This document shows positions 40,301 to 48,912 of a DNA stretch of 64,000 bases, one piece after another (within the stretch, counting starts at the first letter, position 1; each line of letters starts with the position of its first letter). The stretch comes from Hymenolepis diminuta (lineage: Eukaryota; Platyhelminthes; Cestoda; Cyclophyllidea; Hymenolepididae). The position numbers were made by a program, and so were the translations under genes. The DNA lies in the NCBI GenBank assembly GCA_900708905.1, contig CAADRB010000007.1, positions 86,532-150,531 on the forward strand, in the 5' to 3' direction. Below the pieces are notes generated by a model, which worked only from the letters and a program-made list of their open reading frames with translations, made no database searches and was not told the DNA's origin.

Positions 40301-43300
40301 GTTACGTTAAAATTGTAAGCTACTGAATATCATGCCTTCTCAACCACTGGAATAAATTTGATTGGCAGGAACAACCCTTCTTCATAAAAACGTTTGCTGC
40401 AATCCAGAGGGCGATTCATGAAACTTAATCTTTGGAAAGTGAACTGGCTATTTAATAAATATTATACAACCCGAATCCGAAAATCAAATGAAGTAAGACT
40501 CCAATACGTCGAAGGTGTCCTCAGAATCATTTATAATTTAGTGGACTTTCTGTTAACCGATTTGGGTTGTTAATTCATAGGAATACTAAAAAAGGGGGTT
40601 TTAACATAAAACTGTGGATAAATAGACGCCAAATCAGAAATCAAGTAGAAAATCATATTGTTTCACAATCTGCGAAATTATTATATCAATGTGATAATTG
40701 TACAAAAAGTATTTAAGACTAAGTTATTTAGTTGAAAAATTATGAAGCCACTACCAACAAGCAGAGTTCTTAGGATTAGTGATCAAAATACTGTCATGGG
40801 AGATGCAGACAATAGAAATGGAGACGATGGCTAACATAAGCCGTAAAACACGGTTATGCAAATGAGCGACTCATTACGATCTTTGGAGTACATATTTCAT
40901 AGTGGTTCAAGTGATAAAGGACTGGAAAAAAAGATAACCTGGTTATTGCATTACTATGACTTTAAAATCCAAAGCAGATAATCAGATGACTGGTCATTGT
41001 CATGGGAACGAAAATTATGATTTACAGTAAAAAAAATTGAGAGGCGATCACGAGATCATCAACTGAGTCAAAATTCCATTTCCTGTCTTATTTAGTGATT
41101 TACCAGCACGTAAAGAAATGAAGAATAGCAAAGCAAAATCCTATGCTACAGAGAACAAATTTAAGCAAAAGTTGTTTGCACATGATTAGAGGTAATGATA
41201 GTGTATAGCGAAAAGGTGCTAATTTAAGTATCGTTGGTATTAAATTTACTGAAAAACGGACTACGGTACAGACGCATTATGCATTGTATTTTCACCCGTT
41301 TCCCGATGCAAAAGCATTTTGTATCCAATCTTAAACCCAGCATACAGAGTATGCCCTAGAAACTCCTTTTTATGTGAGCTAAAGATATTGAACACAGACC
41401 TCCAAAACTCAGCCATTTTTTGCACTCTAATTAAATAGACTTATTCCGATGGGCCTGGCAATTTATCGGCATGGGATAGATGTGTAACCACTCCAGTTTT
41501 TAAGGTTAGTAGCTTAATACCGAGAGAATACTGGAAGCAGTAGAAAGCCCCAATCTTATGCCACGACAATGCCACTGAACGAGTATTCACTATTCTTAGA
41601 CATATACTATTTTACTAATCTCTCACGGAAAAAATGCAATCAATCAATTACGCTTCAGCTTAGTTCATCAAAATTTTCTGAGGATGAGAAAAACCATTTT
41701 TAGTGAAAGTAAAGAGCAGAAAATATGACTCTGAATTAGGATTTGAATTGTAAGAAAACCTAGATTAATGATTTTTTGACAGTCGCAAAATAGTGTAAAA
41801 TTGTGCTACAGGTTGCAGTATTGATGATAAATCTAACCAAACATATACCCAAGATGTGCATTCATCCAGAAATTATGAAAAAAGAACACCACTGCAAGCA
41901 GTTTCAGTCTTTAGAAAAAGGTGGTACTTCTTTATCTTAACCAGCAGCTTTAACGCCAAGCCAAACCAAGCTTTATACTGCACTGATAGTACGAAAAGTT
42001 TTGAAATATCCTAAATTAAAACGCAAAGAATGCAACGAAATTCTTACGAGAAGATAGAATGTATATAGACAAAGGCCTTATTCAGAACTTCTTAATAGAC
42101 TATTTAAAAGGTACCAAGGAAATTATTAAAGGTTGTCTTATAATAGAAGTAAAGCAAATACAATAAAACTGATAGTTCGAAAACTTTTGGAATAGTCTAA
42201 ATTAACGCAAAGAACAGAAGAAAAGTACTTCCAAGTGGTTTATCTTGAGAAAACAAAGAGCATTTAGACGAATATCACTGAAAACTCCTTAGTACGTAAG
42301 TAAAAAGATAGGATGGGGAATCATCTAGGGTTATCTGATGATAGAAATCACTAGTAGTACGAAAGATTGGAATATTAAAAACAAGAGCGCAAAGAAAGCA
42401 AGGTCGTACTTCGAGAACTTCTTCGTACACTACTGAAAACGAACCAAGATGGCTACCTGTATCTATCCGATAATAGAGCCGAATGCGTTAAATTTATCGT
42501 ACAAAAAGCTTATAATATTATAAAAAACGAAGAACGCAGTATAAGCGTCTCCAAGGTCTTATCTTGAATACATATAGACCAATCTCTTATTGAGAACCTT
42601 TTAGCACGCTATTAACAGGATAAGCTGGGTGCTACCTAGCATTACCTGATAAAGAAGTAAAATGGACGAGTTAACTCACGTCAGAATCCGCTACCGCTTT
42701 CTCTAACTCACGCATTCTCCCGACAAGAAGATGAAGGCAGGTCACTAAATCGTCTTTTTTCTCCGATTTACTGCGACATAACTCGTGAAGAGTGTTGCGA
42801 CCATCCTAAAAAAAGCAAAAAAAATTAATATTTGGGTTATTGGCGTTTTTTCTTCTGTGTACATGTGAAAACAAGGTGACAATTCAGAATATGTGAAAAT
42901 AAGTGCAGTTTGAATAAAATGAATTGTTCATAACTAATCATTAAAAGTCTCACTTAAACCTAAAGAAATGAATGAAAAAGAGACGAGAGGGATGGAGCTA
43001 GAGCGTACTCGGTAAACTTTGAACAATTTCTCTAGGTAATACATCAATGCGTCAAAGATATGCTAATAATCGAATTACTGTCTTTTAGTGGGAAAAAATG
43101 ATTGCAGACAATGATAGACGACTTTGAAATCACAGTTAAAATATGCTAGTGAAAAGGTAAAAGTCAATTAAGAAATCAGACACAACTGCATTTTAAAGAT
43201 ATTAATTTTTAGTCACGAAAAAAATCAATTATAAAACACTCAATCTCAAGGAACATAGAGACCTCAACAAGAAGAGAGGACAGTTTACTATTAATAAGAC

Positions 43301-44184
43301 CGTTCTTACAGAAAGAGTCAAGAATATTTCCTACATCTTTGATAAGAAAAGGAGTAAAATTAACAACAAGTATCTACAAAATTAAGTCATTCTGCGAAAT
43401 ATAAGGACAAATATAACCCAATTTCATAAACTCAAGCTCTGCTAAAATTAGAGCAAAAACTATGGCACCGGCAGGGAGATAAGCACAACGTGTGACAAAT
43501 AAACTAAACAAAAAGGAACGTCAATTGACAAATCGTACACTTCTAATTACTATTTTAGACAATAAAAGATAGTTTGAAACGAGTAAATTAAAAATAGATT
43601 CCCAAGATAAATGAGATCTTTAGATAAAATCGATAAATATGCATATTAATATCTGGTGAGGCAAATTTGCAACAATAGCATACATTTGATTAACGGCAAT
43701 ACCTTATTTTTCCAAAAAGGATCAGCGCCTTTTTCAAGAAGAAGTCTAACTACTTCTGGTTGATTCCAGTAGGCCGCATTAGTAAGCGGTGTCCAAAATT
43801 GATTATTGGATGCATTGACAGACGCGCCAGCGTCTAGAAGAACCTTAACGCACTCAAGATGACCAGACATTGAAGCATGATGCAGAGCCGTATTACCGTT
43901 CTAGCAGAGATAATTTAAGGAAATAAAACAGCTTACTATGTCTCTGGCATCAACAGCGCATTGTGCCTGGATTAATAATCGAACAATTTCTGGTTTTCCC
44001 TGAGAGGCCGCATGCAATGGGCAACAGTCATGCTAAAATGTGATTAAATTGGAAATGTTGTTCCTACGATATTTGATTTCCAGTTGACATCAATTCCTTC
44101 TGCTATCATTTCTTTTACCAACCATTCTCGTCCATAGCTGCAGGCGTCGAAAAACTTTTCCTGACGAGACTGGTCCTGACCCAT
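9998..44184 (-). CDS. Ankyrin-repeat protein, 427 residues, eight exons over 34 kb
   Basis: Eight exons join without any frame conflict, and every intron is phase 0. The start is the ATG at 44182-44184; an in-frame TGA lies about 90 bp upstream. Ankyrin-like units cover residues about 10-39, 40-71, 72-104 and 105-137, a partial unit follows (138-150), then a polar linker (about 150-235), two more clear units (236-268 and 269-301) and a remnant (302-325). The C-terminal tail of about 100 residues is acidic (STDEEGNSESDTSSDEEST), then Asn-rich, then basic. Typical motifs are NGNTALHHAS, LLDAGASVNA, LLEKGADPFWKNK and NGWTALHWAAQQNRLD. Ankyrin repeats bind other proteins; no catalytic domain or membrane span is present, so an intracellular scaffold or adaptor is the likely role. 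Intron sizes from 5' to 3' are 35, 36, 897, 2586, 15598, 9999 and 3752 bp. I do not recognise a specific orthologue. An extra exon hidden in the largest intron cannot be excluded. Confidence 0.85.
10379..14130. other. Ankyrin gene intron 7 (3752 bp)
   Basis: This intron holds a tRNA-derived SINE head near its 3' splice end (10781-10990) and weak, old internal repetition at about 12430-12800 (two blocks sharing GGATTTGACTTT followed by a run of A). No other exon is seen. Confidence 0.6.
10781..10990 (+). mobile_element. tRNA-derived SINE, family C copy 1
   Basis: The head reads GCACCGGTAATGCAGCGGTT, which resembles a tRNA A box, and about 30 bp later GATTCGATCTC resembles a B box. The body shares GGAATGGCCAGTTGCACTAG with the copies at 22357 and 32640-32815. 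The right end is uncertain. Confidence 0.6.
14131..14229 (-). CDS. Ankyrin gene exon 7
   Basis: This exon holds 33 codons, one ankyrin unit (NGWTALHWAAQQNRLDVTCI and on, ending NRRAKDC), between TTTTACAG|AATGGA and GATTGT|GTATGT. It joins directly after the AVDK end of exon 6 as consecutive repeats should. The donor one codon-fraction earlier (GATT|GTGTAT) would break the frame. Confidence 0.9.
16625..16760 (+). promoter_or_regulatory. CCAAT-rich, CpG-containing patch inside intron 6
   Basis: This patch has two CCAAT motifs (GAGCCAATTCC and CAGCCAATCGGCG) and several CpG pairs (GGTCGCGCGATGACCG), in contrast to the AT-rich surroundings. It could be a cryptic promoter or part of a decayed LTR of the relic starting about 1 kb downstream. 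No transcript evidence is available. Confidence 0.2.
17692..18850 (+). mobile_element. Relic of a Ty3/gypsy-type LTR retrotransposon
   Basis: Three broken open frames follow each other on the plus strand. The first (17692-17931) looks Gag-like (MFERLSADVKVLSAKIG). The second (17955-18182) contains a stretch like the entry to a gypsy reverse transcriptase (KPTVYKQQSVPKYCPL). The third (18327-18530) resembles the integrase core around its second acidic residue, but the usual SDNGTQF block reads PRNLTQF, so the catalytic Asp is gone. Most of the polymerase is missing and no LTRs are visible. The element is an internally deleted fossil. The calls for the first two parts are weaker than for the integrase part. 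Confidence 0.5.
20248..20277 (+). repeat. Mariner terminal inverted repeat, transposase 3' side
   Basis: This 30-bp repeat begins immediately after the TA at 20246-20247. It pairs with 21553-21582 with one mismatch (AAAAGTCCC against AAAATTCCC). Confidence 0.93.
20307..21404 (-). pseudogene. Mariner transposase, frameshifted and nonsense-mutated
   Basis: A mariner transposase is a DD34D nuclease that cuts and pastes the element. The N-terminus (MHQKQFRVFILHCFLMGKN, start at 21402-21404) matches the family start. After the gap come VFWDVCGVIF, HQDNAPCH with the second catalytic Asp (20606-20608), and HPPYSPDLAPSDY with the third (20501-20503), exactly 34 residues apart. The C-terminus reads NDCVALDGDYVDEYS before a TAA at 20307-20309. 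Four breaks are visible: TAA at 20725-20727, a lost base near 20621-20630, TGA at 20585-20587, and a lost base in the A-run at 20474-20479. The first catalytic Asp should lie inside the gap. The gene cannot make an active enzyme. Confidence 0.92.
20803..21347. other. Assembly gap (545 N) inside the mariner
   Basis: The gap spans the middle of the transposase. The transposase span with this gap (1098 bp including the stop) is close to that of an intact mariner, so the gap length is about right. Gaps inside repeated elements are usual in short-read assemblies. Confidence 1.
21553..21582 (-). repeat. Mariner terminal inverted repeat, transposase 5' side
   Basis: This 30-bp repeat ends immediately before the TA at 21583-21584 and is the inverted partner of 20248-20277. 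Confidence 0.93.
22357..22480 (+). mobile_element. tRNA-derived SINE, family C copy 2
   Basis: The head reads GTGCACCGGTGGCGCAGTGA, with the A-box-like GGTGGCGCAGTG, followed by AACGTGCTCGAATGTC. The body has GGAAGGCCAAATGCACTACT, aligned with GGAATGGCCAGTTGCACTAG of copy 1. No open frame is expected. Confidence 0.65.
24229..24327 (-). CDS. Ankyrin gene exon 6
   Basis: This exon holds 33 codons, one full ankyrin unit (DFTPLIFASYHGNTSLVRTL and on, ending GADINAVDK), between ATTTCAG|GCCGAC and GATAAG|GTAATT. Confidence 0.9.
26036..26240 (+). repeat. Interspersed repeat family E, copy 1
   Basis: It shares a GAACATGAACTCATCCAGAA block, a GGATCAGAT block, and a later GATTCTTGGCATCCTGATTC block with the copies at 29470 and 38035. 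It is more degraded than those. The class is unknown. Confidence 0.55.
29470..29665 (+). repeat. Interspersed repeat family E, copy 2
   Basis: It contains CAACAAGCTCTAAGTATCGC, then ACATGAACTTACCCAGAAAC and GATCAAATCATG in the same order and spacing as copy 3. It ends near TACTTCTATTCGACC, before a run of C. Confidence 0.6.
32640..32815 (-). mobile_element. tRNA-derived SINE, family C copy 3 (reverse)
   Basis: Read on the minus strand it has GGCGGTGGCGTAAGG (the A-box region), then AGGTCAGAAGTCACAGGTT (the B-box region), then GGATGGCTAACTGCACTGGT, matching the body of copies 1 and 2. The end is uncertain. Confidence 0.5.
34735..35180 (+). repeat. Interspersed repeat family A, copy 2
   Basis: It matches 6735-7215 throughout in the same order (TTTTTAATTGTGGGAGGCA, GATTCGTCCCCTGGATTG, CCAATGGTTGTGAAAGTAAA, GCTCCGTAACCTGGGTTCA). 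Overlapping open frames of about 60-90 codons here differ between copies and look non-coding. Confidence 0.65.
37451..37494 (+). pseudogene. Possible retrotransposon Gag zinc-knuckle relic
   Basis: The frame encodes QFICCGKISHAIQNC, which follows a CCHC knuckle (C-x2-C-G-x3-H-x4-C) except that the first Cys appears as Phe. Flanking frames on both sides are interrupted by stops, so any element is long dead. The match is short and could be chance. Confidence 0.25.
38035..38260 (+). repeat. Interspersed repeat family E, copy 3
   Basis: This is the best-preserved copy: CAACAAGCTCTGAATATCG, ACATGAACTCACGCAGAAAC, GGATCAAATCATG, then GACTCTTGATATTCTGACTTC and TACTCTTATTCGATC. No open frame or terminal repeat is seen. 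Confidence 0.6.
38335..38425 (-). mobile_element. Possible second type of tRNA-derived SINE head
   Basis: On the minus strand TAGGCAGAGTGCTTG resembles an A box, and GGTCGTTCGATCGAC resembles a B box about 35 bp later. It does not share the family C body, so it would be a separate family or a decayed tRNA-like sequence. Confidence 0.3.
39262..39415 (-). repeat. Interspersed repeat family B, degraded copy
   Basis: It matches the family B pattern on the minus strand: GTAAGATT, CCCTTTAATTC, ATTCCAATGAG, then AAATCGACCTATCGATAGG. It is the most diverged of five copies. Confidence 0.4.
39926..40093 (-). CDS. Ankyrin gene exon 5 (polar linker)
   Basis: This exon holds 56 codons without ankyrin character (KEPKQNGYSKPTEAASEETG, later LTDWIPLEPGDSSLEL). 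Splice sites are ATTTCAG|AAGGAA and TCTGAG|GTAAAT. It was assigned to this gene by strand, phase and position. Confidence 0.7.
40245..40575 (-). repeat. Interspersed repeat family A, copy 3 (reverse)
   Basis: On the minus strand it carries the family A landmarks, ending near GAGCTCCGTAAGAGTGTTCA. It is truncated at the left part of the family relative to copies 1 and 2. Confidence 0.6.
41984..42663 (+). repeat. Old diverged tandem array, about four units of 140-190 bp
   Basis: Units start at about 41984 (TGATAGTACGAAAAG), 42170 (TGATAGTTCGAAAAC), 42352 (TAGTAGTACGAAAGA) and 42494 (TTATCGTACAAAAAG). Each then has an A-rich stretch with an ACGCAAAGAA-like block, a TTCTTA/TTCCAAG block, a GAACTTCTTAATAGA or GAACCTTTTAGCACG block, and a closing TATCTGATGATAGA or TACCTGATAAAGA block. 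Units differ by many substitutions and indels. A partial fifth unit may precede (41890-41983). The array ends 17 bp from exon 4 of the ankyrin gene. Confidence 0.6.
42680..42805 (-). CDS. Ankyrin gene exon 4
   Basis: This exon holds 42 codons. It opens like an ankyrin unit (DGRNTLHELC) and then turns into a charged, helix-like stretch (KSEKKDDLVTCLHLLVGRMR). Splice sites are TTTTTAG|GATGGT and TCTGAC|GTGAGT. The old tandem array at 41984-42663 abuts its donor side. Confidence 0.85.
42806..43702. other. Ankyrin gene intron 3 (897 bp)
   Basis: This intron is AT-rich with no recognised feature. It marks the step from micro-introns to large introns in this gene. Confidence 0.7.
43703..43900 (-). 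CDS. Ankyrin gene exon 3
   Basis: This exon holds 66 codons, exactly two ankyrin units: NGNTALHHASMSGHLECVKV and on, then FWTPLTNAAYWNQPEVVRLL and on. Splice sites are CTGCTAG|AACGGT and AATAAG|GTATTG. Confidence 0.9.
43901..43936 (-). other. Micro-intron 2 of the ankyrin gene (36 bp)
   Basis: It starts GTAAGCTGTTTT and ends TCTCTGCTAG on the minus strand. Removing it joins two exons that each encode whole ankyrin units in phase 0. Confidence 0.85.
43937..44032 (-). CDS. Ankyrin gene exon 2
   Basis: This exon holds 32 codons, one ankyrin unit (CCPLHAASQGKPEIVRLLI), between TTTTAG|CATGAC and GACATA|GTAAGC. It is flanked by introns of 35 and 36 bp. Confidence 0.85.
44033..44067 (-). other. 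Micro-intron 1 of the ankyrin gene (35 bp)
   Basis: It starts GTAGGAACAAC and ends CACATTTTAG on the minus strand. Its length is not a multiple of three, so it must be removed to keep the reading frame. Confidence 0.85.
44068..44184 (-). CDS. Ankyrin gene exon 1 (start codon)
   Basis: This exon holds 39 codons from ATG to AATATC|GTAGGA. It encodes MGQDQSRQEKFFDACSYG and then REWLVKEMIAEGIDVNW, which fits the second half of an ankyrin unit. It is followed by a 35-bp intron. Confidence 0.8.
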
Positions 44185-44290
44185 TTCATAAAAATGCCAA
44201 TTGACGAAAGTAAGAGCAACAGAACTAACCGCGCTTTCAACTGACAGCTGATTCGTTGGTCAAGGTCAAATTGGATGAAATTTCCAATTA
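44185..44290 (-). promoter_or_regulatory. Candidate promoter of the ankyrin gene with CCAAT box and TCAAGGTCA site
   Basis: A minus-strand CCAAT (plus ATTGG at 44270-44274) lies 86-90 bp above the ATG. Beside it, TCAAGGTCA on the plus strand (44260-44268) is a perfect monomeric nuclear-receptor site of the FTZ-F1/ERR type. Function is inference; no transcript start is known. Confidence 0.3.
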
Positions 44291-45085
44291 CATCGATATT
44301 TTGAAAATGTCGTAAAAACGTTATATTTATGTATATAATAAATTTTCGCAAATTTATTAAATCTAATCATTTGTGTGATAGAGTATAAGCTTTCGATTAA
44401 TGTATGTTTGTTCTGATTAATGATCTACAATACGTGTACTTTATTGGTAAATAACTATCTTATTTAATTAACCAAGTAATTTTGAATTTTATTAAATTCC
44501 CAGAAGCTCTGCTTTGTGTGATTTTATTGTACTTTATTTCTGCCTGCTCACATTTACTGCGTAAAATATCGACTTCAACCAAATTTTGTATTAAGGAGAA
44601 AAATTGGGATACAGAAAGGCCTACCGCATCGATCTAAAATTTTTCACATTCAAATAGCATTTCAGAATTAGTAACTATTACAACATTATCTCTTTAAGCA
44701 ACAATCCCTAGTGTTTAGAGATTTAGCACTAGTGAAATATAAGGATTGGGAAGATTATTCAGTGGGATAAAGGGTTAAAACTTGAAAATCTGATAATGTA
44801 AAGGAGATTTTTTCTGCAATGATTGTAATTTACCGAAAAGAGCAATGTACGTCACTGGTTAGCAACCCAGAAAATTGCCATTATCAATTGAATCTATGTG
44901 AAAGATGGAGGAAAATTTACTGAAGAAATGTGACCTCTGAATTATGTGTAAGAGTATAAAATAACCGATGGCAATTGTCATTGAAAAAGAGTGCTCTGAA
45001 ATGCCTAAAAGGGCATGAACTCATATAGTATATTGAGTCCACTGATAGTGATACTTATGATACCACTTATTTTGATCCGTCCTTC
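44291..45085. other. Intergenic DNA, nothing recognised
   Basis: This is AT-rich DNA upstream of the ankyrin gene. No exon or repeat match was found within the window. Confidence 0.5.
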
Positions 45086-45322
45086 TATGTAGAATACCAC
45101 TACCGGCTCTTAACTTTCCTCAGACAATTGCTCTAGCTGCAAACAAAACCTTACAACACCACAATACAAAACGGTCAAAATCGACATATCAAAATAAGAG
45201 GCATGTTTTCATATCAGTAGGTCGATTTACATTGCATGGCATTTACCACCGTGATACAAATAACTTCATTGGAATAAAAGAGAATTAAAAGGGGTGGGGA
45301 GGAAATAGAAGATCTTACAAGT
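45086..45322 (+). repeat. Interspersed repeat family B, copy 2
   Basis: It aligns along its length with 55015-55265: AGAATACCACTACCGGCTCT at the left, CTCTAGCTGCAAACAAAACC, AGTAGGTCGATTTACATTG in the middle, and AAATAACTTCATTGGAATAA near the right. Confidence 0.6.
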
Positions 45323-46155
45323 AGTAATTATTTTTGAAAAGATATCATTTTCCTGTTTGTAGGACCGGTTGATCCTTATCGTGATACCGACCTGGGAAGT
45401 GAGAAATGTCACAGAGTCCTATTAGTATCTTGCTCATGTACTTTGCATCTTTGCACTGGTGAGGTTTAATAGGCTAAGAACATCAAAGCTAATTGAACTA
45501 TTGGACTGATTTGACTATCGGAGTAGATAATGCTATTTAGACTCGGAGTACGTTATTAGCTTAATAAATAAAATAATTCACGCGCAGCGGTAACCTTATT
45601 TTATTGCTAACTTCTTGTTTATATAAGAGATTTTTCAATCCCATAAGTTTACTGATGTTATAAATAAAGTCAAGATAAGAATATTCTTAAAGGTGACGGA
45701 ACACGGGCAAAGCTGCAGATTTGTTATTTCCTCTGGAGATTATTAATTCTCAAGGCTTGTCGCTAAGCCTCACGTCATCCTTACCAATGAGTAAGTGGGC
45801 ATAGCTCCTGGAAGCTTGGTAGTTATTTGAGATGACAACTCTAATGAGTCTGGAGATTTTTTTTATCAACAAACATCAAAAATATGAAAACGATTTGTAT
45901 ATAATACACATTTAGTTAATAGGACACCTTTGAATGACTGCATTCTGCCTTATCCTTCCATTTGGCTATAGGTTATCTTTCGTCTGACTATAACTAGCGG
46001 GTCTAAGAGTACATCAGAATAGAAGAGCCATAATTAACATCGAAAAAAATAAGAATTTAAAGAAAGAAGTTGGATAATTTTAGCTGTTCTGAGGGATGAA
46101 TGGAAAGAGAATGAAAATTGAATAACATAAATGTAAAAATGTATTTTAAAATTTC
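45323..46155. other. Intergenic DNA, nothing recognised
   Basis: No open frame with splice support, repeat or RNA gene was seen. Confidence 0.5.
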
Positions 46156-46385
46156 TGCATATTCCTTTTTAATTCCTTTCTATTCGAACGAAGTTATTTA
46201 CATTACAATTGTAAATGGCGCAGAATATAAATCGACCTACCGATACGAAAACGTGCGTCTTGTTTTGATAAAGTGGCTTGGGTCGTTTTGTATTGCGGTG
46301 TTGTCGTGTCGTGTCATATTTGTAACTAGTGCAGTGTCTTGGGGAATCTAAGAGTCGGTTACGGTATCCTATAGAGAAGAGCAAA
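46156..46385 (-). repeat. Interspersed repeat family B, copy 3 (full length, reverse)
   Basis: It is the reverse complement of the 55015-55265 pattern with high similarity (CACTGCACTAGTTACAAAT, GACGCACGTTTTCGTATCGG, TAGGTCGATTTATATTCTGC). Open frames of about 70 codons on both strands here are repeat sequence and not genes. Confidence 0.7.
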
Positions 46386-48790
46386 TCTTTATAAAAATGT
46401 ATGATTAGTTAAACATTTTCTGTTCACCTGCCTAGTTCTTTCTTAAACAACTGGCATTCGTCCCTTATCCAGTTTAATAGTGCAGTATTTTAGTTTTATA
46501 TGGTGAATAAGTGTTTATTTATTTGGTTTGGAAGCAATGGCCTTTGAGGTTCTTTCATGTTCCACTAAAAAATTACAAATTAATTTATCTTTTTCTTGTA
46601 AAGAAGATTTAAATTACTAAACTACTACGACTGTATTTCATGGTTTATATTCCCACAACAGTTAAATTGTCCTCTATTAATACCTCAAATGCTGCAAGTT
46701 AACAGGAAAATAAATTCAAAACAAAGTTTTTTTCTTTCCTTTGCTATTAATTCAACACGTGGAACATTTTGACCACCTCCGGCAAATCACGTAAATTTCG
46801 TTAACAAAAACTGTTTGCAAGTTCTATTTTCATCGTTCATTTTCCTTCCCATCTTTTCAGATTTTTAATTCTGTAAATACTTTGGAAATTGGTAGCTCTA
46901 GAAATAGATCGATTTAGAAATATAAAAGAAAAGTGGTTCTCACTAGAATGTACCCATCCTGCTTATTTCAACACTACCCATTTCATGTGCTTGTGTGGAG
47001 ACCAGGTATTTAGGTAACACCTTGTGTTAATACTCAGGCATGTCAACCTGACAGGGCCACCGCCAGAAATGCCTCATTCAAACTTCATTTCAAAGTCAAC
47101 GGCCCATGAATTGTTGAACCAATAACCAGTTTGACTGTATTTCGTTAACTAAACACACTTGCTGAAAAAGGATAAAATATTAAATTGTTAACATGTTACG
47201 TTGCGTTGAAAACTTAAAAAATGACCTGTACCTGTACCTGCAGAAACCAAAAATCAAATGCATTTTGTAGTTTTTTGTATATATCCCAGAAAATCCGGAT
47301 AATTACAAAACCTAGAGGATCTCATCATAATTTAGTGAGAAATAAGGTAACCGAAATATAGTTGATTAAGACATCGGTGTATTTTTAAATTCGAATAAGT
47401 CCTCATAAACTAAAGGTCACTGCTATTTGAGTGGTATCAAAAGAATCATTACCGCTCCTTATCAATATCTTATATTATAATTAGAAGGTCGGATTTTGAA
47501 CTATCCACCCTCTTGAAATGAGACATAAAATAACAATATTTAATTAAATTTAACGGTTCATTCGAAAGTATATTAACGAGAATTTAGTGAACTCTTCCAT
47601 GTGATCCTTAAGAGCACACTTGGTTCATCGATTTATTCCACTTTCCCACCTTCTAACCGTTGATCACCATTTCCTATACTTTATCCAGTTATGCCCCACT
47701 ATCCAGTGTATATTATAACAAATGATTTGACTTTATAGATCAAGTCATGGTTACAAATGCATTTCATTTATAAACGTGCATAATTTTCAGAAGGCACTTT
47801 TTTGTTAAACCTTTATTATTTTATCTTATTATCACTGGTAAAAATATTGTTTTGCTCTCCCATATAATAGTTAATGGGACAAAATTAATTATACTGTTTG
47901 AATATCATTCACTTTATTTCAACGTCATTCAAATCGTGTACTATAGAGGAGACACGAGATTGGGAAATGACCTTGCATTAACACTCACGCGCATCAGGCT
48001 AAGCAGGGAATCTGACAAAAGAAATAATACTTCAAGGTCAATATCCACAATTTACTGTTTTTTATTTCCACTTTCAACGCAATTACTGCTTTATTTATCA
48101 GTTACAAGGCTATTCTGTCAATTGTTTTTCTATTACATCTCCATCTTAGCTTCCGATATAATAACTTCATCATGACAAGAACAGAAAGATTCTTTTCTAA
48201 CTAGGCCCTGGTCTTGTTCCACCAAGTATATCGTTTTGATTCAGAAATAAATATTCTTGCTTTGTTGCTAAATCACATATTGTAGTACGTTTGAGCACAT
48301 ACTTGTTTAACTACATTAATTTCCAATTAACTCACCTTTTTAATGTAAAAATTTTATGAATAGCCTTGTTTCTTAGGCCTAAAAGTCTCTTATACAAGCG
48401 ACATAAGAAAAGTATTTCAAATAAAATCCGGTAATCGAAGGGGTGAAAAATTCGGGATAATTATTTTGAATGAAGATGTCATTTTTTATAAAACAGACAG
48501 CATCCGAACATGTAAGATGACAAAATAGTTCAATCGGGAAAGTTAGGAAGTGAAGACCTTAATTTTGTATTCATTCTGGAATCTGTGATTTGCCCACATT
48601 CTCATAAGAGTTATAATTCGCATTGAAATATCCGAGTGTTTCAAAACCCAATTTTGTGATTAAGTGCCTGATATCCTGTGATATTCACAGTTTGTTTACC
48701 GGCTGATTTAACTGAATGCTTTGTCATGCCACTTTCACTCTGTTACATATAAGAAAATAATATTTTTCCCAAAGTAATTTTTATATGCAA
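46386..48790. other. Intergenic DNA, no gene seen
   Basis: An open frame of 107 codons at 47852-48175 (plus strand) has a composition typical of chance AT-rich DNA and no splice or motif support. Confidence 0.45.
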
Positions 48791-48912
48791 GGTTCTTTAT
48801 TTTCCACCTTTTAATTCCCTTCTGTTCGAACGAATCTATTTACGTTACGGTTGTAAATGGTGCAGAATCTAAGAGTCGGTTACGGTATCCTTCAGGGAAG
48901 GGCGAATTATAA
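48791..48912 (-). repeat. Interspersed repeat family B, copy 4 (internally deleted)
   Basis: Both ends match copy 3 closely, but the middle of about 120 bp is missing. The join falls where both edges read GAAT (CAGAATATAA against GGAATCTAAG in copy 3), which suggests a deletion at a short repeat. Confidence 0.7.

Larger units (their letters stand above)
40094..42679. other. Ankyrin gene intron 4 (2586 bp)
   Basis: This intron contains a reverse family A copy at one end and a diverged tandem array at the other, both listed. The middle (40580-41980) shows nothing recognisable. Confidence 0.6.

Noticed and set aside
46118..46384. Overlapping frames on both strands near 46.2 kb
   Set aside because: They lie inside a family B repeat and are not conserved between copies.
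47852..48175. 107-codon open frame on the plus strand
   Set aside because: The composition is rich in Ile/Leu/Tyr/Ser as expected by chance in AT-rich DNA; there are no splice partners and no motif.
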